Under the pieces are notes generated by a model. It saw nothing but the letters and a program-made list of their open reading frames with translations. It was not told the origin of the DNA and did not search any database. A DNA stretch of 64,000 nucleotides, from contig NZ_CP016292.1 in the NCBI RefSeq assembly GCF_001679785.1, forward strand, positions 245,379 to 309,378, written 5' to 3'. Shown piece by piece: positions 44,615-60,755 of this stretch. Source of the stretch: Rhizobium leguminosarum. GTDB lineage: Bacteria; Pseudomonadota; Alphaproteobacteria; Rhizobiales; Rhizobiaceae. A program made the translations under genes and the position numbers. Each line of letters starts with the position of its first letter. Within the stretch, counting starts at the first letter, position 1.

Positions 44615-47600
44615 CTTGCGGCCAGATCGGCCAGCACCGGCCTGGCAAACAGGGTGCGCACCTCCACCCCCAGCGACAGCAGCCGCAGCCGCTCCATCAG
44701 CTGCACCGCCAGGAGCGAGTGGCCGCCGAGCTCGAAGAAGTTGTCGTTGCGTCCGACCCGCTCGACACCGAGGAGCTCTTGCCAGATCCCGGCCAGCGCC
44801 GTCTCGACCGCGCCCTGCGGCGCTTCATAGGCCGCCCGCGCATAGGCATCGTCGTCGGGGGCCGGCAGCGCCTGGCGGTCGAGCTTGCCGTTCGGTGTCA
44901 GCGGCAGCCCATCCAGCCGCACGAAGGCGCTCGGCACCATGTAGTCCGGCAGCAGGCTACCCAGATGGGCGCGCAAGGCGCCGGCCAGCCCGCTTCCATC
45001 CTCGTCGTCCGATCCTGCCTCGGGTCCACACACGACATAGGCGACAAGGTGCTGGTCGCCGGCGCGGTCGGCGCGCGCCACCACCACCGCATCGCCGACA
45101 AGCTCGTGCTCGCAAAGCCGTGCGGCGATCTCGCCCGGCTCGATGCGGAAGCCGCGGATCTTCACCTGATCGTCGTTGCGGCCCAAAAACTCCAGATTGC
45201 CGTCCGGCAGATAACGCCCAAGGTCGCCGCTCCGGTACAGACGGTCGCCCTCCACAAACGGACTGGCGATGAACCGCTCCGCCGTCAGCTCGGGACGGTT
45301 GAGGTAGCCACGCGCCACCCCCGCCCCGCCGATGTAAAGCTCACCCACCGCCCCAAACGGCACCGGCTGACCATGACCGTCCAGAAGGTAGATCCGCGTG
45401 TTGGCGATCGGACGGCCGATCGGGACGACTGACCCATCAAAATCATCGGGACAACTCCAAACCGTCGCGCAGACTGTTGCTTCGGTCGGGCCATAAGCGT
45501 TGACGATAGATGCCGGGGCCAGACTTCGGACGAGTTCTGCTTTCGGCAGTTCGCCAGCAAGAATGAGAACTTGCGATGCCAAACATCCCGGATCCTTGCT
45601 TGCCTGAAGCAAGGCTGGAGGTAACGTCGCATGGGTTATGGCTTCGCTTCGCAGGTAATCCGATAGCTTGTTACTCGCCTGGCGGAGCTCGTCCGCAGGC
45701 AAGTGCAATGCGGCGCCTGAGCCAAAAGCCATGACAAGCTCCCAAGCACTTGCATCAAAACCGAAGGAGGCGAACTGCACGACACGGCTATTTGAACAGA
45801 CGCCAAAAAGCCCGATCTGAGCCAACCCCAGATTGACCAGGCTGTGATGCTCGACCATGACGCCCTTTGGGGTTCCGGTGGAGCCTGAGGTGTAGATGAC
45901 ATAGGCGAGATGGCGCGGGCCCAGGCCAAGGGCATGCGGGTCCGGGTTCGAGGCCGGCAGTTCGGCCCAGGCCGGGGTGGCCGTCTCCAGATCGACCACC
46001 GTCAGATCGACAAGCGCCTCGGGGCCGAGTGCGGCGCGTCCGGCGGCATCGCAAAGCAGCAGCCGCGGTGCGGCATCCTCGACAATCTGCCGCAGCCGCG
46101 CCGACGGATAGGCCGGATCCAGCGGCAGATAGGCGCCGCCCGCCTTGAGGATCGCCAAAAGACCCACCACCATCGCCGGGCTGCGTTCCAGGCAGATCGC
46201 CACCGGCTGATCCGGCCTGACCCCAAGGGCGATCAGATGATGGGCCACCCGGTTGGCCCGCGCGTTGAGCTCGCCATAGCTTAGGCGCTCCTCCTCATGG
46301 ACCACCGCCACCGCCTCCGGCGCCTTTTGCACCTGTGCCTCGAACAGTTCATGGATGCACCGCTCCGACGGATAATCCGCCGCCGTCCGGTTCAGATCCT
46401 CCAGCAGATAGGTGCGCTCGGCGGCCGGCAGGATGTCGAGGTCGCGCACCGGCCTATTGGGGGCATGCTCCAGCGCCTCGGCCAGTTGCTCGAGCACCTG
46501 CTGCATGTAGCCGCAGACCCGATCCGCAGAGATCGGCTCCACCACCTGCGCCGTCAGGGCGAGCGCCTCGCCAGAATCCTCCACCGACAGGGTCAGTGGA
46601 TAGTTGGTGCGCTCCTCGCTGCCCAGCCATTCCATGCCGGACAGGACATCATCCGCTTCGCAGGCGATGGCCGGCGTGTTGTGACGGTAGTTCAACAGCG
46701 CGCTGAACAGCGGCGCCGGCGCCGCCACCCCGCTGCAGCGTTGCGCCAGCGCCAGCGAGGCATGCTCGTGCGCCAGCAGCTCGGAAAGCCGCGCATGCGT
46801 GGTCCGCACGCTCGCCTCGACCCCGGTCCCGTCGAGGTCAAGCCGCACAGGCAGGGTGTTGATGAACAGGCCCAGCGCCCGGTCGGCGCCGGCACCGGCA
46901 TGCATGCGGCCGAACAGCACCGTGCCGAACACCACCTGCTCGCGCCCGCTGCTCAGCGCCACCACCTGCCCCCAGGCCAGATGGCAAAGGCTCGCCAGGC
47001 TCACCCCCAGCCGCCGCGCCTGTTGCCGCAGCCGATCGTTGAGCGCCTGCGGCAGCATCCGCCGTGCCTCGCGGGATCCGCTGCCGTCGCCGTAGACCTC
47101 GCTCAGCCCGAACGGCATGGTCGGCTCGTCGATGTCGGCCAATTGTTCCTGGAAGAACGCTTCATGCGCCTTGGCATCAACCCCCAGCCGCGCCTGCGCC
47201 ACCAGGTTGCGGAACGGCTGCGGCGCTGCCAGCTCATGGGCGCGCCCGTCAAGCACGGCCCGCACCTCGGCATCCATCACTTCCAGCGTCGTGTGATCGC
47301 CGATCAGATGGTGCAGCAGCTGCAGCTGCAGCCAGCGCCCGCTGCCGGGCTCGCGCGCGATCACGAACCGCATCAGCGGCGCCCGGCCAAGGTCGATGCG
47401 GTACTGGCGTGGATCGAACCGCCGCCTGAGCTCATCGGCGCCGGAACCATCACAGCCCTCCAGCTCGACCTCGCGCACATCCAAGGCCGCCTTGCGCCAG
47501 ACAACCTGCGCCGGGCTCGACAGCCCCTCCCAGACAAAGGCCGTGCGCAGGATGTCGTGCCGATCCACCACCTGCTGAACCGCGCCAAGATAGCGCTCCA

Positions 47601-50600
47601 ACAGGCCACGGTCGGCAAAGGCCATCTGCGAGACCAGCAGATAGGGATCGCCCCGGCTGGCCAGCAGATGATGGAACAGGATGCCGTCCTGCAGCGGCGA
47701 CAGGCCATAAATGTCCTGGATGTTGCCGACGCCGCCGGGAACCGTGGCGACGATCCGGTCGATCTCCGGCTGGGCCAGCTCGATGAGCGGCAGCATCTGC
47801 GGCGTAATCGCCGTGCTGTGCTCGGTGATCAGGTTGGCCGGCACCGCCACCTCGTGATGGCTGCCAAGGCTTGCGGCCAGATCGGCCAGCACCGGCCTGG
47901 CAAACAGGGTGCGCACCTCCACCCCCAGCGACAGCAGCCGCAGCCGCTCCATCAGCTGCACCGCCAGGAGCGAGTGGCCGCCGAGCTCGAAGAAGTTGTC
48001 GTTGCGTCCGACCCGCTCGACACCGAGGAGCTCTTGCCAGATCCCGGCCAGCGCCGTCTCGACCTCGCCCTGCGGCGCTTCATAGGCCGCCCGCGCATAG
48101 GCATCGTCGTCGGGGGCCGGCAGCGCCTGGCGGTCGAGCTTGCCGTTCGCCGTCAAGGGCAGCGCCTCGAGCCGCACGAAGGCAGCCGGCACCATGTAGT
48201 CGGGCAGCCGCCCGCCCAGATGGGCGCGCAAGGCGCCGGCCAGCCCGCTTCCATCCTCGTCGTCCGATCCTGCCTCGGGTCCACACACGACATAGGCGAC
48301 AAGGTGCTGGTCGCCGGCGCGGTCGGCGCGCGCCACCACCACCGCATCGCCGACAAGCTCGTGCTCGCAAAGCCGTGCGGCGATCTCGCCCGGCTCGATG
48401 CGGAAGCCGCGGATCTTCACCTGATCGTCGTTGCGGCCCAAAAACTCCAGATTGCCGTCCGGCAGATAACGCCCCAGGTCGCCGCTCCGGTACAGACGGT
48501 CGCCCTCCACAAACGGGCTGGCGATGAACCGCGCCGCCGTCAGCTCGGGACGGTTGAGGTAGCCACGCGCAACCCCCGCTCCGCCGATGTAAAGCTCACC
48601 CACCGCCCCGAACGGCACCGGCTGACCATGAGCGTCCAGAAGGTAGATCCGCGTGTTGGCGATCGGACGGCCGATCGTCTCAACGACAGCCTCTCCCCTT
48701 GGCATGCAAATCCAGGTCGAGTACGTCGTCGTCTCGGAAGGAGCGTACAGATTACAGATCTTCTCTGCGCCACTGCTCTCGAAGACCCTCTCGATCAGAT
48801 CTGCCTTCAGCCGCTCACCCGCCAAATTGATGACGCGTGTCGAAGCTGGCACGGCTTGCTTGTCGACCAGAGCGGCGATCGCCGAGGGGACCGTGTTGAT
48901 CAAGGAGACATCCAAGGGCGTCTGCGCCAACGCCAGCGCGTCCTCGACAAGATAAAGAGTGCCTCCTTGCGACAGCGCAACGAAGCACTCATAGACGGAC
49001 AGATCAAAACTGATCGAGGTAGAAAACAGCGTGCGGCTGATCTCTGATTCCGCAAATACGCCGCTGCTCCAATGCAGCAGGTTCACGGTGCTGTGATGCT
49101 CGACCATGACGCCCTTTGGGGTTCCGGTGGAGCCTGAGGTGTAGATGACATAGGCGAGATGGCGCGGGCTCAGGCCAAGGGCGCGCGGGTCCGGGTTCGA
49201 GGCCGGCAGTTCGGCCCAGGCCGGGGTGGCCGTCTCCAGATCGACCACCGTCAGATCGACAAGCGCCTCGGGGCCGAGTGCGGCGCGTCCGGCGGCATCG
49301 CAAAGCAGCAGCCGCGGTGCGGCATCCTCGACAATCTGCCGCAGCCGCGCCGACGGATAGGCCGGATCCAGCGGCAGATAGGCGCCGCCCGCCTTGAGGA
49401 TCGCCAAAAGACCCACCACCATCGCCGGGCTGCGTTCCAGGCAGATCGCCACCGGCTGATCCGGCCTGACCCCAAGGGCGATCAGATGATGGGCCAGCCG
49501 GTTGGCCCGCGCGTTGAGCTCGCCATAGCTTAGCTCTTCGTCCTCATGGACGAGGGCGACGGCTTCGGGTGCGCGCCGGACCTGTTGCTCGAACAGTTCA
49601 TGGATGCACCGCTCCGACGGATAGGTCGCCACCGTCCGGTTCAGATCCTCCAGCAGATAGGTGCGCTCGGCGGCCGGCAGGATGTCGAGGTCGCGCACCG
49701 GCCTATTGGGGGCATGCTCCAGCGCCTCGGCCAGTTGCTCGAGCACCTGCTGCATGTAGCCGCAGATCCGATCGGCGGAGATCGGCTCCACCACCTGCGC
49801 CGTCAGGCCGAGCGCCTCGCCAGAATCCTCCACCGACAGGGTCAGTGGATAGTTGGTGCGCTCCTCGCTGCCCAGCCATTCCAGGCCGGACAGCACGTCG
49901 CTTGTTCCCACGCCGGCCATGGCCGGCGTGTTGTGACGGTAGTTCAACAGCGCGCTGAACAGCGGCGCCGGCGCCGCCACCCCGCTGCAGCGTTGCGCCA
50001 GCGCCAGCGAGGCATGCTCGTGCGCCAGCAGCTCGGAAAGCCGCGCATGCGTGGTCCGCACGCTCGCCTCGACCCCGGTCCCGTCGAGGTCAAGCCGCAC
50101 AGGCAGGGTGTTGATGAACAGGCCCAGCGCCCGGTCGGCGCCGGCACCGGCATGCATGCGGCCGAACAGCACCGTGCCGAACACCACCTGCTCGCGCCCG
50201 CTGCTCAGCGCCATCACCTGCCCCCAGGCCAGATGGCAAAGGCTCGCCAGGCTCACCCCCAGCCGCCGCGCCTGTTGCCGCAGCCGATCGTTGAGCGCCT
50301 GCGGCAGCATCCGCCGTGCCTCGCGGGATCCGCTGCCGTCGCCGTAGACCTCGCTCAGCCCGAACGGCATGGTCGGCTCGTCGATGTCGGCCAATTGTTC
50401 CTGGAAGAACGCTTCATGCGCCTTGGCATCAACCCCCAGCCGCGCCTGCGCCACCAGGTTGCGGAACGGCTGCGGTGCTGCCAGCTCATGGGCGCGCCCG
50501 TCAAGCACGGCCCGCACCTCGGCATCCATCACTTCCAGCGTCGTGTGATCGCCGATCAGATGGTGCAGCAGCTGCAGCAGCAGCCAGCGCCCGCTGCCGG

Positions 50601-51048
50601 GCTCTCGCGCGATCACGAACCGCATCAGCGGCGCCCGGCCAAGGTCGATGCGCTGCCGGCGTGGATCGAACCGGTGCCGGAGCTCCTCGGCGCCGGAACC
50701 GTCACAGTCATCCAGCTCGACCTCGCTCACCTGTAGCGGCGCACGCCGCCACACCACCTGGGCCGGGCTCGACAGCCCCTCCCAGACAAAGGCCGTGCGC
50801 AGGATGTCGTGCCGATCCACCACCTGCTGAACCGCGCCAAGATAGCGCTCCAACAGGCCACGGTCGGCAAAGGCCATCTGCGAGACCAGCAGATAGGGAT
50901 CGCCCCGGCTGGCCAGCAGATGATGGAACAGGATGCCGTCCTGCAGCGGCGACAGGCCATAAATGTCCTGGATGTTGCCGACGCCGCCGGGAACCGTGGC
51001 GACGATCCGGTCGATCTCCGGCTGGGCCAGCTCGATGAGCGGCAGCAT
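42037..51048 (-). CDS. Giant NRPS, internal segment: M11, M10, and C-A of M9
   Basis: A 3,003-codon frame whose first ATG ([15 protein letters not shown]) is internal to the C11 domain. The protein really continues upstream, but a missing G at about 51,091 (GGCCGCACC instead of GGCCGGCACC) breaks the frame. It contains nearly all of C11, A11-T11, full M10, C9 and the A9 N-terminal subdomain with its pocket block. It leaves frame at 42,194, after which the last ~45 residues are spurious. All three C domains are dual type. It is a part of the single assembly-line gene rather than a separate gene. Confidence 0.9.
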   Translation of the reverse strand: MLPLIELAQPEIDRIVATVPGGVGNIQDIYGLSPLQDGILFHHLLASRGDPYLLVSQMAFADRGLLERYLGAVQQVVDRHDILRTAFVWEGLSSPAQVVWRRAPLQVSEVELDDCDGSGAEELRHRFDPRRQRIDLGRAPLMRFVIAREPGSGRWLLLQLLHHLIGDHTTLEVMDAEVRAVLDGRAHELAAPQPFRNLVAQARLGVDAKAHEAFFQEQLADIDEPTMPFGLSEVYGDGSGSREARRMLPQALNDRLRQQARRLGVSLASLCHLAWGQVMALSSGREQVVFGTVLFGRMHAGAGADRALGLFINTLPVRLDLDGTGVEASVRTTHARLSELLAHEHASLALAQRCSGVAAPAPLFSALLNYRHNTPAMAGVGTSDVLSGLEWLGSEERTNYPLTLSVEDSGEALGLTAQVVEPISADRICGYMQQVLEQLAEALEHAPNRPVRDLDILPAAERTYLLEDLNRTVATYPSERCIHELFEQQVRRAPEAVALVHEDEELSYGELNARANRLAHHLIALGVRPDQPVAICLERSPAMVVGLLAILKAGGAYLPLDPAYPSARLRQIVEDAAPRLLLCDAAGRAALGPEALVDLTVVDLETATPAWAELPASNPDPRALGLSPRHLAYVIYTSGSTGTPKGVMVEHHSTVNLLHWSSGVFAESEISRTLFSTSISFDLSVYECFVALSQGGTLYLVEDALALAQTPLDVSLINTVPSAIAALVDKQAVPASTRVINLAGERLKADLIERVFESSGAEKICNLYAPSETTTYSTWICMPRGEAVVETIGRPIANTRIYLLDAHGQPVPFGAVGELYIGGAGVARGYLNRPELTAARFIASPFVEGDRLYRSGDLGRYLPDGNLEFLGRNDDQVKIRGFRIEPGEIAARLCEHELVGDAVVVARADRAGDQHLVAYVVCGPEAGSDDEDGSGLAGALRAHLGGRLPDYMVPAAFVRLEALPLTANGKLDRQALPAPDDDAYARAAYEAPQGEVETALAGIWQELLGVERVGRNDNFFELGGHSLLAVQLMERLRLLSLGVEVRTLFARPVLADLAASLGSHHEVAVPANLITEHSTAITPQMLPLIELAQPEIDRIVATVPGGVGNIQDIYGLSPLQDGILFHHLLASRGDPYLLVSQMAFADRGLLERYLGAVQQVVDRHDILRTAFVWEGLSSPAQVVWRKAALDVREVELEGCDGSGADELRRRFDPRQYRIDLGRAPLMRFVIAREPGSGRWLQLQLLHHLIGDHTTLEVMDAEVRAVLDGRAHELAAPQPFRNLVAQARLGVDAKAHEAFFQEQLADIDEPTMPFGLSEVYGDGSGSREARRMLPQALNDRLRQQARRLGVSLASLCHLAWGQVVALSSGREQVVFGTVLFGRMHAGAGADRALGLFINTLPVRLDLDGTGVEASVRTTHARLSELLAHEHASLALAQRCSGVAAPAPLFSALLNYRHNTPAIACEADDVLSGMEWLGSEERTNYPLTLSVEDSGEALALTAQVVEPISADRVCGYMQQVLEQLAEALEHAPNRPVRDLDILPAAERTYLLEDLNRTAADYPSERCIHELFEAQVQKAPEAVAVVHEEERLSYGELNARANRVAHHLIALGVRPDQPVAICLERSPAMVVGLLAILKAGGAYLPLDPAYPSARLRQIVEDAAPRLLLCDAAGRAALGPEALVDLTVVDLETATPAWAELPASNPDPHALGLGPRHLAYVIYTSGSTGTPKGVMVEHHSLVNLGLAQIGLFGVCSNSRVVQFASFGFDASAWELVMAFGSGAALHLPADELRQASNKLSDYLRSEAITHATLPPALLQASKDPGCLASQVLILAGELPKAELVRSLAPASIVNAYGPTEATVCATVWSCPDDFDGSVVPIGRPIANTRIYLLDGHGQPVPFGAVGELYIGGAGVARGYLNRPELTAERFIASPFVEGDRLYRSGDLGRYLPDGNLEFLGRNDDQVKIRGFRIEPGEIAARLCEHELVGDAVVVARADRAGDQHLVAYVVCGPEAGSDDEDGSGLAGALRAHLGSLLPDYMVPSAFVRLDGLPLTPNGKLDRQALPAPDDDAYARAAYEAPQGAVETALAGIWQELLGVERVGRNDNFFELGGHSLLAVQLMERLRLLSLGVEVRTLFARPVLADLAASLGSHHEVAVPANLITEHSTAITPQMLPLIELAQPEIDRIVATVPGGVGNIQDIYGLSPLQDGILFHHLLASRGDPYLLVSQMAFADRGLLERYLGAVQQVVDRHDILRTAFVWEGLSSPAQVVWRRAPLQVSEVELDDCDGSGAEELRHRFDPRRQRIDLGRAPLMRFVIAREPGSGRWLLLQLLHHLIGDHTTLEVMDAEVRAVLDGRAHELAAPQPFRNLVAQARLGVDAKAHEAFFREQLADIDEPTMPFGLSEVYGDGSGSREARRMLPQALNDRLRQQARRLGVSLASLCHLAWGQVVALSSGREQVVFGTVLFGRMHAGAGADRALGLFINTLPVRLDLDGTGVEASVRTTHARLSELLAHEHASLALAQRCSGVAAPAPLFSALLNYRHNTPAVACEADDVLSGMEWLGGEERTNYPLTLSVEDSGEALGLTAQVVEPISADRICGYMQQVLEQLAEALEHAPNRPVRDLDILPAAERTYLLEDLNRTAATYPSERCIHELFEQQVRRAPEAVALVHEEERLSYGELNARANRLAHHLIALGVRPDQPVAICLERSPAMVVGLLAILKAGGAYLPLDPAYPSARLRQIVEDAAPRLLLCDAAGRAALGPEALVDLTVVDLETATPAWAELPASNPDPRALGLSPRHLAYVIYTSGSTGTPKGVMVEHHSTVNLLHWSSGVFAESEISRTLFSTSISFDLSVYECFVALSQGSSLYLVEDALALAQTPLDVSLINTVPSAIAALVDKQAVPASTRVINLAGERLKADLIERVFESSGAEKICNLYAPSETTTYSTWICMPRERLSLRRSAVRSPTRGSTFWTLMVSRCRSGRWVSFTSAERGWRVATSTVPS
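44614..47870 (-). other. NRPS module M10: dual C/E - A(Phe) - T
   Basis: Dual-type C (about 46.3-47.9 kb). The pocket block 45400-45855 gives D-A-W-T-I-A-A-V-C-K, a phenylalanine code, with Trp239 encoded at 45742-45744. T Ser codon 44716-44718. Its A C-terminal part is a hybrid of the two sequence types seen in the other modules (ADRAGDQHL early, SLLPDYMVPSAF late). Confidence 0.82.
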
Positions 51049-51119
51049 CTGCGGCGTAATCGCCGTGCTGTGCTCGGTGATCAGGTTGGCCGCACCGCCA
51101 CCTCGTGATGGCTGCCAAG

Positions 51120-51120
<1 letters not shown>
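47870..51120 (-). other. NRPS module M11: dual C/E - A(Ala) - T
   Basis: Dual-type C (about 49.6-51.1 kb), with a missing G at about 51,091. The pocket block 48665-49110 is the alanine-type block. T Ser codon 47971-47973. Near-exact copy of M8. Confidence 0.8.
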
Positions 51121-54304
<3,184 letters not shown>

Positions 54305-54305
<1 letters not shown>

Positions 54306-57300
54306 GCCAGATCCGCCAGCACCGGCGTGGCGAACAGCCTCGTCAGCGGCAGCTCGACACCAACAGCCTGCGACAGCCGGCTCGAGAGCTGCACCGCCAG
54401 GAGCGAGTGGCCGCCGAGCTCGAAGAAGTTGTCGTTGCGTCCGACCCGCTCGACACCGAGGAGCTCTTGCCAGATCCCGGCCAGCAGCGTCTCGACCGCG
54501 CCCTGCGGCGCTTCATAGGCGGTGCGCGCATAGGCATCGTCGTCGGGGGCCGGCAGCGCCTGGCGGTCGAGCTTGCCGTTCGGTGTCAAGGGCAGCCCAT
54601 CCAGCCGCACGAAGGCGCTCGGCACCATGTAGTCCGGCAGCAGGCTACCCAGATGGGCGCGCAAGGAGGCAGCAAGCTGCGCGCCATCGGCCTCGTCCGA
54701 TCCGTGCGCCGGCTTCGCCACCACATAGGCGACGAGCCGCTGGTCGCCGGCGCGGTCCTGGCGCGCCACCACCACCGCATCGCCGACAAGCTCGTGCTCG
54801 CAAAGCCGTGCGGCGATCTCGCCCGGCTCGATGCGGAAGCCGCGGATCTTCACCTGATCGTCGTTGCGGCCCAAAAACTCCAGATTGCCGTCCGGCAGAT
54901 AACGCCCAAGGTCGCCGCTCCGGTACAGACGGTCGCCCTCCACAAACGGACTGGCGATGAACCGCTCCGCCGTCAGCTCGGGACGGTTGAGGTAGCCACG
55001 CGCCACCCCCGCCCCGCCGATGTAAAGCTCACCCACCGCCCCAAACGGCACCGGCTGACCATGACCGTCCAGAAGGTAGATCCGCGTGTTGGCGATCGGA
55101 CGGCCGATCGGGACGACTGACCCATCAAAATCATCGGGACAACTCCAAACCGTCGCGCAGACTGTTGCTTCGGTCGGGCCATAAGCGTTGACGATAGATG
55201 CCGGGGCCAGACTTCGGACGAGTTCTGCTTTCGGCAGTTCGCCAGCAAGAATGAGAACTTGCGATGCCAAACATCCCGGATCCTTGCTTGCCTGAAGCAA
55301 GGCTGGAGGTAACGTCGCATGGGTTATGGCTTCGCTTCGCAGGTAATCCGATAGCTTGTTACTCGCCTGGCGGAGCTCGTCCGCAGGCAAGTGCAATGCG
55401 GCGCCTGAGCCAAAAGCCATGACAAGCTCCCAAGCACTTGCATCAAAACCGAAGGAGGCGAACTGCACGACACGGCTATTTGAACAGACGCCAAAAAGCC
55501 CGATCTGAGCCAACCCCAGATTGACCAGGCTGTGATGCTCGACATGACGCCCTTTGGGGTTCCGGTGGAGCCTGAGGTGTAGATGACATAGGCGAGATGG
55601 CGCGGGCCCAGGCCAAGGGCATGCGGGTCCGGGTTCGAGGCCGGCAGTTCGGCCCAGGCCGGGGTGGCCGTCTCCAGATCGACCACCGTCAGATCGACAA
55701 GCGCCTCGGGGCCGAGTGCGGCGCGTCCGGCGGCATCGCAAAGCAGCAGCCGCGGTGCGGCATCCTCGACAATCTGCCGCAGCCGCGCCGACGGATAGGC
55801 CGGATCCAGCGGCAGATAGGCGCCGCCCGCCTTGAGGATCGCCAAAAGACCCACCACCATCGCCGGGCTGCGTTCCAGGCAGATCGCCACCGGCTGATCC
55901 GGCCTGACCCCAAGGGCGATCAGATGATGGGCCACCCGGTTGGCCCGCGCGTTGAGCTCGCCATAGCTTAGGCGCTCCTCCTCATGGACCACCGCCACCG
56001 CCTCCGGCGCCTTTTGCACCTGTGCCTCGAACAGTTCATGGATGCACCGCTCCGACGGATAATCCGCCGCCGTCCGGTTCAGATCCTCCAGCAGATAGGT
56101 GCGCTCGGCGGCCGGCAGGATGTCGAGGTCGCGCACCGGCCTATTGGGGGCATGCTCCAGCGCCTCGGCCAGTTGCTCGAGCACCTGCTGCATGTAGCGC
56201 AGACCCGATCCGCAGAGATCGGCTCCACCACCTGCGCCGTCAGGGCGAGCGCCTCGCCAAATCCTCCACCGACAGGGTCAGTGGATAGTTGGTGCGCTCC
56301 TCGCTGCCCAGCCATTCCAGGCCGGACAGGACATCATCCGCTTCGCAGGCGACCGCCGGCGTGTTGTGACGGTAGTTCAACAGCGCGCTGAACAGCGGCG
56401 CCGGCGCCGCCACCCCGCTGCAGCGTTGCGCCAGCGCAGCGAGGCATGCTCGTGCGCCAGCAGCTCGGAAAGCCGCGCATGCGTGGTCCGCACGCTCGCC
56501 TCGACCCCGGTCCCGTCGAGGTCAAGCCGCACAGGCAGGGGTGTGATGAACAGGCCAGCGCCCGGTCGGCGCCGGCACCGGCATGCATGCGGCCGAACAG
56601 CACCGTGCCGAACACCACCTGCTCGCGGCCGCTGCTCAGCGCCATCACCTGCCCCCAGGCCAGATGGCAAAGGCTCGCCAGGCTCACCCCCAGCCGCCGC
56701 GCCTGTTGCCGCAGCCGATCGTTGAGCGCCTGCGGCAGCATCCGCCGTGCCTCGCGGGATCCGCTGCCGTCGCCGTAGACCTCGCTCAGCCCGAACGGCA
56801 TGGTCGGCTCGTCGATGTCGGCCAATTGTTCCTGGAAGAACGCTTCATGCGCCTTGGCATCAACCCCCAGCCGCGCCTGCGCCACCAGGTTGCGGAACGG
56901 CTGCGGCGCTGCCAGCTCATGGGCGCGCCCGTCGAGCACGGCCCGCACCTCGGCATCCATCACTTCCAGCGTCGTGTGATCGCCGATCAGATGGTGCAGC
57001 AGCTGCAGCAGCAGCCAGCGCCCGCTGCCGGGCTCTCGCGCGATCACGAACCGCATCAGCGGCGCCCGGCCAAGGTCGATGCGGTACTGGCGCGGATCGA
57101 ACCGGTGCCGGAGCTCCTCGGCGCCGGAACCGTCACAGTCATCCAGCTCGACCTCGCTCACTGTAGCGGCGCACGCCGCCACACCACCTGGGCCGGGCTC
57201 GACAGCCCCTCCCAGACAAAGGCCGTGCGCAGGATGTCGTGCCGATCCACCACCTGCTGAACCGCGCCAAGATAGCGCTCCAACAGGCCACGGTCGGCAA

Positions 57301-57549
57301 AGGCCATCTGCGAGACCAGCAGATAGGGATCGCCCCGGCTGGCCAGCAGATGATGGAACAGGATGCCGTCCTGCAGCGGCGACAGGCCATAAATGTCCTG
57401 GATGTTGCCGACGCCGCCGGGAACCGTGGCGACGATCCGGTCGATCTCCGGCTGGGCCAGCTCGATGAGCGGCAGCATCTGCGGCGTAATCGCCGTGCTG
57501 TGCTCGGTGATCAGGTTGGCCGGCACCGCCACCTCGTGATGGCTGCCAA

Positions 57550-57550
<1 letters not shown>
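54305..57550 (-). other. NRPS module M13: dual C/E - A(Phe) - T, frame-broken
   Basis: Dual-type C (about 56.1-57.55 kb) with several 1-bp losses. The pocket block 55090-55545 gives D-A-W-T-I-A-A-V-C-K (Trp239 codon at 55430-55432), predicting Phe. T Ser codon 54404-54406. The C domain is a hybrid: [20 protein letters not shown] joined to [10 protein letters not shown]. Confidence 0.72.

Positions 57551-60754
<3,204 letters not shown>

Positions 60755-60755
<1 letters not shown>

Noticed and set aside
31850..51048. Treating the three long NRPS frames as separate co-linear genes
   Set aside because: Each starts in mid-domain without a ribosome binding site, and each boundary coincides with a 1-bp difference from sister modules. 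The conserved protein continues across every boundary in another frame.
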